Source: Hermodice carunculata
Taxonomy: Eukaryota; Annelida; Polychaeta; Eunicida; Amphinomidae
Assembly (NCBI GenBank): GCA_964020975.1
Contig: OZ026619.1
Span: forward strand, 96,270,804 to 96,334,803
DNA: 64,000 bases
Reading direction: 5' to 3'
Below the pieces are notes generated by a model. It had not been told where the DNA came from. It worked only from the letters and a program-made list of their open reading frames with translations, and ran no database searches. Positions 39,617 through 52,079 of the stretch are shown piece after piece. The number at the start of each line of letters is the position of its first letter. Positions within the stretch are counted from its first letter, which is position 1. Position numbers and translations under genes: made by a program.

Positions 39617-39862
39617 TCTTTGAGTGTTTGCGAAGGAACCCTTTTCCTCTGATACAGATGGTGTGAAAAATAACTTACTTTATCCTTTCTGCTACTCTCC
39701 CTGTATTACTATTATCACTTTACTAAAGCCCCACAAACGGGTCACTAAAAATCCATATACTGCACACAAGTAAGACATGAAAATCATATGGCACGTCAAA
39801 ATAAAGTATATGGCATGTGAAAATAAAACAAAATTCCATAATTAAATTTACCTTGCACTTAA

Positions 39863-40066
39863 TCGGCAAACAGAACCCGTGTGTTAGAGAGACGTAGTAT
39901 TCAATATTCTCTGTTTTTGGTTGTTCTGTTTGAATTGCCTGCTGGCATCCTTTCATCCTTTGAGATCCCCAAGAATGTGTCAGTTCTGCCGCAGCAAGTG
40001 AGCTACGCTATTGGACAAATCATCAAATTCCATATCGCGAATGAGAGTTTCGTTGACAGGCATTGA
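39863..40066 (+). pseudogene. Conserved ~60-codon exon-like fragment, copy B
   Basis: An open stretch without its own ATG reads ...LFELPAGILSSFEIP... and ...YAIGQIIKFHIANESFVD. The pattern FEL...E...IG-IIKFHI-NE recalls the core of flavin-reductase-like (FMN-binding split barrel) domains, but this is a weak resemblance from memory. It lies 1 kb past the CAP stop in all three copies, with the 3' portion open in each (A minus 23060-23239, C minus from 43506). It may be a captured exon that moved with the CAP gene. Confidence 0.25.
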
Positions 40067-40558
40067 TTGTTAAAGTAATAGCTTGCAGAAAGAAAAAGAC
40101 TATCTAATTCTGTCATTGCCGAAAGAAAAACATAGCCAAACACAATGCTTGTGTCACGCATACAGTAGACAACGCTGCACAGAGAAGTTGGCCTAGTTGG
40201 GCATTTTGCTCTGGATATTGGTGGCAGTAAAATGTGCAAGCATTACTAGACTGAGTGTAATAATAGCACATGTGTAATGTGTTTTATTTTACCCAAGGGG
40301 AACTTGATAATTTGTTCGTTTGTCTCGAATAAGAAAGCTTTGAATGTGAGAGCAGCTGCCTCTCTCAATATCATATATTAAGTTGGTTATCTGTTCACAC
40401 AAATTAACACTTTCACTAAGGGCTGTTGCAAAAAGTGTCCTCCACGGGGGTGGGCGGCAACAGCTTCCATATCCGGGGGGTCGGGGTATATGGAAGTTGT
40501 ACTGTTCAATAATTCACAAAACCCTGAGTTTTGTTCACAAAACCGTGGGTTTTGCTTA

Positions 40559-40625
40559 CCATAATTAAATTTACCTTCCACTAAATCGGCAAACAGAACC
40601 TGCGTGTAAAAGAGACGTAATATTG
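40559..40625 (+). repeat. Short extra copy of the CAP 3' flank at the palindrome edge
   Basis: ATAATTAAATTTACC and the following ~60 bp repeat 39838-39905 in direct orientation, with differences that match copy C better in places (GACGTAATATT). It marks a rearrangement junction. Confidence 0.6.
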
Positions 40626-40819
40626 GATAGACAGGTGAAAATTCCAAGGTAAAGAGCTTAAGCTGTGTGGAGCTTCTTAGAAGCTGGGTTGCTTTACGTG
40701 GTATACCAAAATGGTCATAAAAATCTATGGACGTAATTCGGCAGTGCCTGCTCAAGGTGGCTCCCTGTCATCAAGGGGCTGTGTGCAGACACTACCAAAG
40801 TTTTTTGATCACTTGTAAA

Positions 40820-41480
40820 AATTACACCTTATAAATAAATTTCGTTTCTCACGGATTACGTAGCTTCACTAAGATTCCACTGTGGTAGTACAAAGGAAAC
40901 CTTTTCGCCATCTATTATACAGAAAGACTTCTTGATGTTAAATGTAAAATACCAAACGCTAGCATATAACTAGCAAATGTTAGAGATTGTAAATGAGAAA
41001 CAATGGGGTGCCATCAGATAAATATCATCCGTAAAAGGAAAACAATTTTGCATATCCTTATTAATCTTTAGGCCCCATGTAGACACTCTTAGTTGTAACA
41101 ATATGGAATTAATGGAAGCGTTGAATAATTTGGACGATAAAACACTACCTTGACGGGTACCGATAATCACTTAAAACGGTTAGCCATATTGACCACTCTA
41201 CTAAACAACAGCCATCAGCTTTCCGTACCATAGAGTAAATTAAACACATTTGTTTACATCTATGTTAGGCCGTAACTGATGAAAAGGGCCATCATGACTT
41301 ATTATCTTAACACATTTGGTTGAATCTAAGTTATATATGAATAAAAGTGAGCCACCGAAATTGAAGTATGGCATTATATCTTGTAAATAAGCAAATTCAA
41401 AAGATGCACCTGTCCCGTTTCTATAAGCTAACTTAGCATGATGAACATAATTTATCATGGGTATATATGTGCGCATTCAG
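40820..41480 (-). mobile_element. Degraded LINE reverse transcriptase fragment
   Basis: The minus strand 41476-41240 reads ...ASFEFAYLQDIMPYF... and then a decayed motif A. 41170-40970 reads GTRQGSVLSSKLFNASINSIL and FTDDIYLMA, corresponding to motifs B and C (usually YADDI). Several frame breaks separate the pieces. Confidence 0.6.
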
Positions 41481-41516
41481 TGCCTATGTCTGTCTGCCTA
41501 TCTCTCTGTCTGTGTG

Positions 41517-41517
<1 letters not shown>

Positions 41518-41550
<33 letters not shown>

Positions 41551-41558
41551 TGTATGTA

Positions 41559-41589
<31 letters not shown>

Positions 41590-41664
41590 ATGTATGTATG
41601 TATGCATGCATGCATGCATGTATGTATGTATGTATGTATGTATGTATGTATGTATGTATGTATG
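41518..41664 (+). repeat. (TATG)n microsatellite
   Basis: About 36 TATG-type units with short TGTG and CATG interruptions. Confidence 0.95.
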
Positions 41665-43484
41665 TTGAATATGGATAAGTAAACTTATCATTTCTGCTTG
41701 GATAGTGATGTAGTGGAATGAGACAGTTTTGACACGGTAAAAAATATCCAAGTTGATAAACATGTTTTACACACTCTGTGATGTGACCTTGCCCTTGTAT
41801 TGTTTTTTTTTTCTTTTTTTATGTTCGTTTTTGTTTGTTTTTGCTGAACGTCTAAGGCAAGAGAAAATGTAAATGACTTTAAATCTAAATAATATTTTGT
41901 TTCAATTTATACTCCCATATTTTACCATTGCATGACCCTTGACGAATTAATGATAAACATGACCCGTGGCCTTGTGTTGACCATGTCAAAAGGTTTTTGC
42001 GGCCAGCTCCAGTAGCTCAGTGCACGCCCAGTAAATCACGCCTAGTAAATTCAGACAAGTGAATCTGATGGCCAGCCTTTCATACATTTACTTTTGTTCT
42101 CTCATTTTGTTGTGAATACAGATGAATATCATGAAAAATAATGCGTCATTCTAGACTCGTTTATTTGGACACACTGAATCAGACTGAGTCAAAAACATTG
42201 CAAGGCAAAAGATAGCCCTGCCTCGTCCTCCTCCACCTCCTCCACCTCCTCCTCATCATCATTATCATCTTCTTCTTTTCTCCTCCACTTCATGCAACTT
42301 CTCCTCCTGGTTTTCTGCTTTCTTCCTCTTCTCCTCCTACAACTCTTTCTATTTTTCTCTTTCATCTTCTCTCCTACTCCTATTCTTCTTCTTCATCAAC
42401 TTCTTATCGCTCTCTTTTTATAGTTTTTTGTTTCATTATATCTTTGATTTTGTCTATTTTCGTTTTATAAAATTGCAACGTCAAAATTAAGCAAGGAAAA
42501 AGCAACCAGATCATAATACAATATATCCAAGTTCAGGCCCCAATTGTGGAGAATAAAGCAAACAAACAAGGACCAATCTTTATAGAAGAACGTCGGAAGA
42601 TGGTAGTGTGTTTATTTTTTCGTTCTTTAAGAATTAAGCTAAAGATACCGAATATAAAAATCAGCTAGCCCTTACAGGGTCCAGCATTATGTGCAGTGTC
42701 AATATAATAACTTAAATACTTCCAAAGTTATTCAGTCAACACTGATATTGAGTTTAAGGGTCCTGTGACATTGGACATGTTGTCAAAGTGGCCCTTTGGA
42801 GTCTTAACCAAGCTGTTATAGGGGAGGCCTAATGATGTGCGACATTCAAGTTGAAGTTCACTTAGTTTTGATTTAAACATAATTTATTCACAGTTGGATA
42901 GCAGGGTCAGCCCTATACAAATCCCTCCTGGAGAAAAGACGGGAGGCACGGGATGAAACAATAGGAGACAATCATGGAGGGGCATAATACCATGAAGTAT
43001 ATGTGAATAATAAACATTTTACCGACCATGGTTACAATCGATTTTTAAGTAATACCAAAAAAGAAGCAAGAAGACAAAAACAACACATTCAGTGGAATAT
43101 GGGTAAATTATGAATAATGAAATATGAGTACAAATCTGGAAATGTCACATACTGTAATGACAGACTAGTTTGGGATCACTTAATGGCACCTAAATCAAGT
43201 CTTTTTGAATTAGATATGTAATTTTGAAATGCTTAAATATTGACCCTCCTATGTACAGCAGCAAATATTAGAACAACAAAGCACTGTATGTAGAGAAAAG
43301 GAAACAATTTTCATTATAAAACCTTGCAAAGTATGTGGTTGGGACAAGAAAAAAAAGTATTGCCAAACATCTTCCATCCCTTGACCACAGCTGCATAATA
43401 GACAATCTCTGACACAGATCGTGTACAATCAACTGTTCGCTGTAAGCTGTCCATTCGTTACCTTGCATGTCGACATATTTTTCC
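41665..43484. other. No gene recognised
   Basis: Polypyrimidine tract plus AT-rich DNA. A 73-codon minus-strand frame at 43268-43489 has no known motif. Confidence 0.45.
42216..42415 (+). repeat. Polypyrimidine CTC/CTT-rich tract
   Basis: Nearly pure pyrimidine on the plus strand with CTCCACCTC and TTCTTCTT runs. Confidence 0.8.
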
Positions 43485-44406
43485 TGCAAGCTATTACTTT
43501 AACAATCAATGCCTGTCGACGAAACTCTCATTCCCGATATGGAATTTGATGATTTGTCCAATAGCGTAGCTGACTTGCTGCGGCAGAACTGACACTTTCT
43601 TTGTGATCTCAAAGGATGAAAGGATGCCAGCAGGCAATTCAAGCAGAACAACCAAAAACAGAGAATATTGAATATTACGTCTCTGTAACGTACAGGTTCT
43701 GTTTGCCGATTAAGTGCAAGGTAAATTTAATTATGGTATTTTGTTTCATGTTCACATGCCATATACTTTATTTTGACGTGCCATATGATTTTCATGTCTT
43801 ACTTGTGTGCAGTATATGGATTTTTAGTGCCCCGTGTGTGTGTGGGGGGGGGGGGGTTTAGTAAAGTAATAATAGTAATACAGAAAACGTACAGGAAGGA
43901 TAAAGTAGGTTTCGTTTAAACACCATCTGTATCAGCGGAAAAGGGTTCCTTCGCAAACACTCAAAGACATAAAATTCATTGATCACTAGTTTATTGCTAT
44001 AAGCAACATAATTGGTTCACTTTGTCTGTACGTTCAATCCATCACTTGAGCCTGAAACATACAATAATACATATCTAATGTAACAAAACAAGAAGCTAAA
44101 CTAAAACAAAATAAGTGTAAAAATAATCACAATACAGGATTCTAAAGGATGTAGTTTTTATATGATAACATGTACTCATTATTTGTGTGTCACCATAGGA
44201 ATTATTATGTTAGACAACCTGTGTTCCATACTTAATTGTGACAGTTCAATTAATGACGTGAACCAGCTGTTCTTTCGGTTTATCAAATTCCCACATATAA
44301 ATGACACGAAAGGAAATCGTGCATAGAATCATACCTTTAAATCTTCGAAAAATATGATGATATTCAGTTTGCAGTATGCTTTGTTGCTTAAAAGTTACTC
44401 CATAAG

Positions 44407-44512
<106 letters not shown>

Positions 44513-44708
44513 CAGCTCTTTTTCTACAACAATATATGGTTCATTAATTGAACCATTATAATTTTACAATAGTTTCATTCCCCGATGTTTCATCCAATTA
44601 CATGATTTATTCCTTTTGTGAATGATTAATGTTGGCATTCTCTTTATCATTACCATCTTCATAATTATAATCATTTGTCAGCTTAATAAGTGTGTCTCTT
44701 AATACCTG

Positions 44709-44856
44709 CTATAACATCACCCTGGGTCCTTGGTCAACCATTTTTGGGGTTGTCCCGATGGCTTAGAGGTCAGCGTGTTGGGCTTCACATTTGGCCAGGC
44801 GAGTGTGCCGAAGGTAGTGGGTTCGAATCCCATACAGGCCGACATAAATTTTTTCA
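44709..44856 (+). mobile_element. tRNA-derived SINE (class II tRNA-like head)
   Basis: The insert is flanked by 11-bp target duplications CTTAATACCTG (44698-44708 and 44857-44867). It has an A-box-like TGGCTTAGAGG and a perfect B box GGTTCGAATCC, with ends that could pair as an acceptor stem (GTTGTCC with GGCCGAC). A long variable region suggests a Ser/Leu-type tRNA ancestor. Copies A and B have the empty site, so the insertion came after the duplication that produced copy C. About 40 bp precede the tRNA-like part. Confidence 0.75.
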
Positions 44857-46434
44857 CTTAATACCTGGTTTCGTTCAATGGTAGGTTAGAATGCTTTTTT
44901 GCCACAGAAGTCTCCTCTGCAAGAAACGCAAATTACAAATATTAGGCATTCCCGTGTCCCTTAGGAAAGGTCGATTTGCAATTTGCTGCCTAGCGCATCA
45001 CACGGAAATAAATACCTGTCTCAATACACAAAATTGAACAGCTTACTCTAAATTTTTATCTTGACTACTCATTGTCGGAAAGCTCTACATCTAAAACAGA
45101 AAATGCAAACACTCTCTCTATATGTATTCACAGTGCTGTTACTTTCACTTACCAAAACACTGGTATGAAAATACATTATGTATATACATACTTAAACAAA
45201 TGGTGTTTGTAAATAGAGTCCTTAGGCATTGCATATTAGCGATCCATATAGTGGGGATCAGAAATGCCTCAAAAAATTACAATACTTATTTCTATCATTT
45301 TATTTTATTTCGCTTTATTGCAGTTTGGCAATTTTATTTTATTCCATTATGTAACCAGTAGCAAATGTAGCCCCTTAAACATATTAACTCCATTAACCTG
45401 AACTGGTTGTTATAATCTATGGACGCATATTTCATCACATAAATATATAAGCGACTTTCAAGAGGAACGACCATTTGTGATCTCCCCTAAGCGGATTTTT
45501 AAAGTGACAAAATGAAAGTCAGAATTTATGTCAAAGGTAACTTACGCTGGGAAATAGTCACAGACAAAATAAACCATATCATAGCCATACAGGAAATTGG
45601 AGCATTTTTTGTAACCACATCCAAGTTTTTTTCGTCTCCCTCCATAGAATCTGAAATAGTAAATAAAATACTTGTTTCCTAATGACATGATAAATGAATA
45701 AGTGGTGTTTTTTTTCTCGTAGCCTGCTTGTCTGTATTTCCCTGAAGTTTCATGCCATATACAATTAATTAAGTCTGGCAAGGAATTCTCAGTAGTTTTC
45801 TGTTTGAAACTGCCGGGTAACACAATAGAGAGTACAGTTGCCATAAATAAATATTCAAAGTTTTCCCGTTGACCGCCAGTTGCATTTTATGGGTAACTGC
45901 CATTCGCCAGTCAGGAGCATAATCTATTTCTTCACATTGCTTATAAAAGATGTCTGTTGAAGTTTTGGAAATTCTCAATTCTTTGCCTTTTGCAGCAATT
46001 AACTGTACTGTCATAGCTGGCTTATAATTTTAGAATGTGGATGCAAGCCTCAAAGCCCACCGAGAAAAGCAATTGTTTGTAATCTCGAAGCTAACACTTA
46101 ATTGGTGTGCCGGTCTACATTTCTATGGCAATTCTTCTATTTTATCTCATTCCTCACTCCAAATACACCACATGCAAGCTGTAATGCATAGGTCTATGTA
46201 CGCTTAGAGTATGTACAGGCAGGGTACAGTGCAGGGCCCAGACCGAGGTATTTGCAGGAAATGACTGTGTATATTTTTTTTCAGAATGAGGAAAGAATCT
46301 GAACTTCACATCATTTAATCAATCAATACATAAATACGAAATTAATAATACAAAAATACAAGTAAATACATTTTGTGTATAAAAAAATCCTAATATAATG
46401 AAATAAGACACTGTGTGCGCAGCTAAATTCGTAG

Positions 46435-46560
46435 GTTGGTAGGTGTAGGTAGGTAGGCAGGCAGGCAGGTGCGATAGCAAGGTGGGTGAGGGAGTTGAGG
46501 ACTGACGGGTACAAGGACGAACTTACGGTTGGATGGATGGATTGCGGCATAAGAAGACTA
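46435..46560 (+). repeat. GGTA/GGCA/GGAT tetranucleotide-rich tract
   Basis: GTAGGTAGGTAGGCAGGCAG followed by scattered GGAT repeats. Confidence 0.7.
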
Positions 46561-47630
46561 GGGAGAAGGACCAATTTGAGGAACTTGACAGGTTTTGCTA
46601 GGGCTTCAACTGCGACAGCCGGAAGATCAAAAACAAGTGCTAACCGATGTGACAAGTTATGGATGCAGAAACGTGCCTAAACATTATACGGCGAGTCGTA
46701 CCATGAGAATTTCACATCACAGCACACATGTCGGTAAAACATGATGATCATCAGCAGAGAAGATTAATAAAATTCTGAGTCAAGTGATGACGTGCAATTC
46801 TGCATTTCATCACAATTTTCTACCATGCAAAACCAGAAGGAATGTCTCCTCTGGAAATGGGTATTTCTGCTTTAGGGCTGTCAGCGACATGATAGATAGA
46901 TTATCTGTATCAGAATATGTTAGACTGACCCTGATTTATATGGTGTCGTTCCATTCCCTGCGTAATCCGGCCAAAGTTCCAGGGCGTTAAATGTCTGCTG
47001 CTCCATTTTTACGACCAATGTCTTTTTAATAAATGCAATCGTTTTGAATGAGAATTGAAAAGGATCTGTGTTTGAAAGATAAATTCCAGATCATCAAAGC
47101 ATGGCTGGACACGGGGCGAATCATATAGGATAAAGCTCATCATGGCATATATAGTTCCATATTTACTTGAACACACGTTTAGCCAATAGATTAGAATCAA
47201 CCTGAAACACATAAAATTTCAGGTGACTACAGCTTCATTTGTATACATTGCCTATTAATAGCGTGCATTTTTCAGTTGCAGAAGAAAGCACACCCAAGAT
47301 GTTGATGTTGAAAGTGCCTCTTGTGGCGATACTATGCTGTCGCATGAATTGAAAAGAATACAGGTGCATGTGTTCAGACATGTACACAGTGCCTTTTACA
47401 GTTATATTGCTTCTGCAATAGCTAAATTAACCCTCCTCATACAGATTATAAGTTTCTTAGCCATGCACCTTGCATGCATCTGTCTGCAAAGATCTAATAT
47501 CTCTTTTCTCAATGGCCATAATTCAGTTCAGTCACATGTGCCAACGACGCCTTTTCATTCACATCGAGTATATCAGGTGTTTCCTATTTTGAATTTGTGC
47601 TACAATGTAATTCAAAATGATTATATTGTG

Positions 47631-47634
<4 letters not shown>

Positions 47635-47714
<80 letters not shown>
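47635..47714 (+). repeat. (TA)n microsatellite
   Basis: About 40 TA units. Confidence 0.95.
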
Positions 47715-47716
<2 letters not shown>

Positions 47717-48600
47717 GTATAAGCGTGGATAAAATGTATATCAGAAAGCGGATCGCAATCTCATTTAGAGTCCAGGGCGCGTTACAATTCGATCTTTGTC
47801 CTCAAAATTGATTAGTTCAGCGGAGATGAGTACTCCTGATTCCTGCTTCATCAAAGGCAACCAATATCCATTTAAATTCAACATTATAGTTCATGATGTA
47901 CTGCCATATTGGATAAGAATGTCTTATCGATGCTCTGAAAGATGACCAACCCAGCCTAAGTCTGAATCCTTTTTAGCCAACGAATTTATTTTTGTATGAG
48001 CATAGAGAACTTTGCTGAATTCCCGAAGTATGTAATTCTTGATAGCGAAATATAGACTAACGTTAATGCGTAAATAACAATTAACTTGTAAAAGATTGGA
48101 CCAAATCCCCGAAAAAAGCGCTTTCGGAAAATTATTTCTGTGAAACAAAATCACTCGTAATATAACGGTATCAACTGTCAACGATGTAACTTGGATATAG
48201 CCTCTCACTTCCACAGTATCGTACAATATTAAGAATGGTCTGCAAGCGTGGGCCGTTATTTCTCCAGAACTAATTTGGGAGGCACTGAAAAGCTTGACGA
48301 TCTCTGGAAGTGATTACGAATGGAGTTTAATTTCTGATGAGATTAGACACATATGATACAAATGCCTTATAGCTTGTCACCACCTACGATTTATTTTTTA
48401 TTGCCGTTTAATGATTATATATGATCTGTACCGTCAGTCCTTGCTATAACGATTTTTCTGTGTTTAGGATACTTAAAGTACGCGCACTGGACAAAGTTCT
48501 ACATAAAAATGACATGATCTAGTATGAACTTTAAGACTCATGCTCAACTGAAACATCATTAAATCAACAAATGGACCGTTTACACAACTTTCTGTTTCAG

Positions 48601-48689
48601 GGTGGACCTACCCCCAGCAGTTTGAGACAAACTGCCATAGACTGTGTGGCGCATCCCCGTGTATAGGATTCTATCGAGTCAATGGATAG
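48601..48689 (+). CDS. Orphan terminal exon of an unknown secreted-type gene
   Basis: A strong acceptor (TTTCTGTTTCAG, ending 48600) opens 28 codons reading WTYPQQFETNCHRLCG then ASPCIGFYRVNG and a TAG at 48687-48689. The exon enters with two bases of a split codon. Three closely spaced cysteines and balanced composition look like real protein. No upstream exons could be joined, and I do not recognise the family. It could be a pseudo-exon. Confidence 0.35.
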
Positions 48690-49275
48690 AAGAATGCGTG
48701 AAGTTAGAGTACAATTCCATTCGTTGGTATGACATAAGATCTTGTACGTATACGACTAACTATCCGCTATGTATGACTTGCGTACGTGTGACTGATTATC
48801 TTTTGGTTTTACGAAGGAGATGAACATTATTTTCCTCTAGGAGGTATTACGCTTCTGTACTAGTGGGATGTTGCCTGTCATATAAAACGTCCAGATTGTC
48901 TATACCGGAAACGACAATTGTGAGCAGCCGGTATTTGTTTCATGTGATCACAGTTGGTATTTGTAAATGTTGGCACAACATATGAGCTAGGAACGCGTAA
49001 TAAACAAGTGTAAAGGGATTTTACTGGAAGAACTTGCAAAGTTGTCTAGAAGCTCTACGACAGGGAGTGCTGTAACTTATTCAATTATGCCCACACTGTT
49101 GGAGTGAGTACCTATGCATGAAACGAGCCTTGAAATGCCAGCTAGAGTCTATATGATAGCATTCATTAGCGTGAAGCCCGGGGTTATTTCGCTTCTGTGT
49201 TGCAAGTATATTCTCAGATCCAGGGGATTGATTTACATGTTGTACCTCCTGTTTTACTCGTTGCTCGAACAAACT

Positions 49276-49458
49276 ATGAACACATGCGCCAAAGCATGCA
49301 TGTTCCTTTTATTCATATTTTCCCTCTCCGGAAGCAATGTTTCCGCATTCACCTGTACGATATATTTTAGATTGAGGAAACACAAACACAAACTTTCCAG
49401 AGTAATAAAAATAAAACATTTCAGTGAGACTTCAGCAATGTCCTGCCGAAGTTTGTAA
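49276..49458 (+). CDS. Possible signal-peptide exon
   Basis: From ATG 49276 the frame reads MNTCAKACMFLLFIFSLSG then SNVSA, a convincing secretory signal by composition, followed by a basic stretch to a stop at 49458. A GTGAGA donor near 49421 is possible, but its phase does not fit the exon at 50012. Low confidence. Confidence 0.18.
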   Translation: MNTCAKACMFLLFIFSLSGSNVSAFTCTIYFRLRKHKHKLSRVIKIKHFSETSAMSCRSL

Positions 49459-49681
49459 ATGTTTTATTTTATTTTTATGTCATTATTTTGAAGATTGAAC
49501 ATCAAAATGCCCAACCGACTTCTTGTGGTCATTTGACTTATGAACTTTCCATGAGTGTTTAAGCTTTTCGCTCTTTCAAGCAATTTGAAAATTACTTGTC
49601 AAAAACCCCTGTAAAATGCAATGGAGCCTGCTCGAACAGCTTGTGCCATGTACATTTTGATTTTTTTTCATATGTTTTTTT

Positions 49682-49683
49682 TA

Positions 49684-49747
<64 letters not shown>
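49682..49747 (+). repeat. (ATT)n microsatellite
   Basis: About 21 ATT units. Confidence 0.95.
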
Positions 49748-50011
49748 TCATTTTAGGTCTTCCCAGTGACAGAAATTGACGCTGAAGGGTGACCGCGTTC
49801 GTGGATTTAACATTATCAATATTGACACTCGCAGCATCTGGATTTTTGGAAGATAGTGTAGAGCGGACTTGATGATCTGCCGCGCGCCTGCCATGGCGAG
49901 CTTCTGACGGTAACTTGAGTCCGGCGTATGACATTAACGAATCTTCATGTTTAAATACATACCTCGGATCGATCATCTTCCGTCAAAACTGCTTACTTTC
50001 CCTGTCTACAG

Positions 50012-50140
50012 GTTCTCTTCCTGAATATCACTGGATGGAGCAGAGTATATTATTCCCGAGGTCTGCGACAAAATCCAATAACTCAGACAGGAGACCATGC
50101 GCTTATGTACAAGAGTATTGGCTTGTCAATAAGATATTAG
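50012..50140 (+). CDS. Possible terminal exon, unknown function
   Basis: After a good acceptor (TTTCCCTGTCTACAG) one frame reads 42 codons including GWSRVYYSRGLRQNP and ALMYKSIGLSIRY to a stop at 50138. The ending Y-K-S-x-G-x-S-I-R is loosely like the end of FISUMP-type domains. A second frame is also open across the segment, so the call is tentative. Confidence 0.25.
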   Translation, partial: VLFLNITGWSRVYYSRGLRQNPITQTGDHALMYKSIGLSIRY

Positions 50141-50611
50141 TAATTCACAGCTGGTCGGTTCCTTCTAGTTGGCGTTCTTTGAAAAAGTTTATGGTAATTC
50201 TTCATCTGGATGTAAAAATGTGCTTAACATGTAGAAGAGTGGCTTTAATCCGTTTGTAAATGAAGTTTTGCATCCAGAACAAGGTGCCCATCATTCAGAA
50301 TGATGTCACTAAATACAACAAATCGGTGCCCCCCCCCCCCAAAAAAAACATGCAAATCCGGTCAACATAAATGGTCTTTCGCCAAGCGTGACCGAAATAA
50401 CCAGTGAAGATGCAAAAAAAATTAATCCTCCCAATGGTAAAAACTACAAAGTACGGTCTAACTTCGTTTGCATGTAGAGGAGCTCGAGCCGGGAAATGAA
50501 TGGATGATATTCGGCGGTCTGCAGGGGTCTTTTCCCGACTTCCTGCGATTGGCATCACTGGTTCGAGCTTACTCCCATTCCATTGTCACTATTTCACCTT
50601 ATATACATCAA

Positions 50612-50787
50612 AAGCTCTCGTTGTGGACACCTCTATAATGCAGACACCTGTATAATGTGGAAAATTATGTCCGGGACCAAAAGATCAATTTTCTTGTTAA
50701 AAGCACCTGTCTATTGCGGACACAAGCCAACTGTGGACACTTTTTGCCAGTCCCGGAGGTGTCCACAATAGACAGGTTTCCCTGTAT
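50612..50787. repeat. Interspersed GGACACC repeat with internal inverted copies
   Basis: GTGGACACCTCTATAATGC is followed by AGACACCTGTATAATG. ACCTGTCTATTGCGGACA (50706-50723) pairs with the reverse complement near 50759-50776. It looks like a short decayed transposon or MITE. Confidence 0.4.
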
Positions 50788-52079
50788 ACCCTCCTGGAGT
50801 CATTGATTGTTTTCATTATAGTCTCTGTTGTATGTATTGTGCGTGTTTTCTGCTTTCATGTGCGGCAGTAAGTTAAGCAGTATTCTTTAATCATATTGTA
50901 CATGCATTATTTTAATGTACTTTTATTGTTTTCATTTGTGTATGTCGAGTATACCAGTCACTGGTGAACTAATGTCCCTTTGTTCCATAATGTTCGACGA
51001 AAAGTAAAGTTTTATCTTATCATTTATCTTTTACTTCGCATATTTTAGTCGTGTATAGTCACTGTCAAATCATAATTGGCATTTTATTGGTAATATTTAT
51101 GTTTGGAAGCACATTAAGTGTAACACAGGGAACACTTTGTGCGAAAAATAAATGAAACAATATCTTTTTGTCCATCTGTCCTTACTTTTAATGTCCATTT
51201 ATTGCGACATATGTACATTACAGATTAGATACCATCGAGATAAATAAATGGAGGTACTTTACACATATCACGTCGAAGAATTTAGCTTTATTTTTTATTT
51301 TTAAGCTTGGAAATTCGATTTGTATTTCAGAGACTGACCCGTATATTTTGTTCTGTTTTCCTTTAGTCTGCTGGAATATAAGGTTCCAGTGCAATACTTG
51401 AGCACAAATTGCAATATTTACCGTGGTGATCGTCTTTCGCAGCTCTGTTGGTTCTTCGCGTAAATTACTGTCAGGACCCTCTTACATGCAGAGACCGGCC
51501 TGACCTTTTTCTGATGTCTTCAGCCAAATTCGATCAATATTTCACTTTCGCAAAATGACAGATATCTCTTTTGCTCAAGTCGATTGAGCTCTATGATGTC
51601 ACTCCAGAAATTTGTTTGAATTCGTTTTTGCTGCCATTGGTACCTTCGCTTCTGAAATAGTATGTGCCAGAGCGTCATTCTGAAGAGCCACGGTCTACTT
51701 TCAGTGTCAAGCAAAACTGAATTGAGGTGTAGGTCACCGGCCAATGAGAGCACCTAATATGCCATACACATATACTGGAAAGCAGGAACTCTATACAACC
51801 ATGCCTATAGGCATACTTTTTAAGAGATTTCGCACAGTCCATCTGTGTGGCTGGTTGGAGTAATGAAACCTTTAGGCAAATGAAGGTATGTTTGGGATAT
51901 ATGTAAAGCTGACTTCACATAGATTTTTGACAAAAATCATTTGCAACTTAGTGCGAATTAAATGTATCTTTTGAAAAGAAAAGAAGATTTATGTGTTTCA
52001 AATGTATTTGTTAGACCTATTTGCAACTTACTGCGAATTAAAAGTGTCCTTTGAAAATAAATAATTTGATTAAGTTATG
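50788..52079. other. No gene recognised
   Basis: AT-rich sequence with only short frames; the ~72-bp tandem pair is at its end. Confidence 0.45.

Larger units (their letters stand above)
34222..40558. repeat. Palindrome arm B
   Basis: Inverted partner of arm A, carrying CAP copy B. The outer end stops after about 60 bp of the CAAAACCC minisatellite, where it is fused to a short repeat of its own 3' flank (40559-40625). Confidence 0.9.
46042..48600. other. No gene model
   Basis: ATG at 47299 gives MLMLKVPLVAILCC, a possible signal peptide stopping after 17 codons. A 100-codon minus frame (47924-48226) is unrecognised. Confidence 0.35.

Noticed and set aside
49743-49976. 77-codon minus-strand frame with ordinary composition
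   Set aside because: No acceptor or family match, and its end runs into an ATT microsatellite. Kept only as a note.
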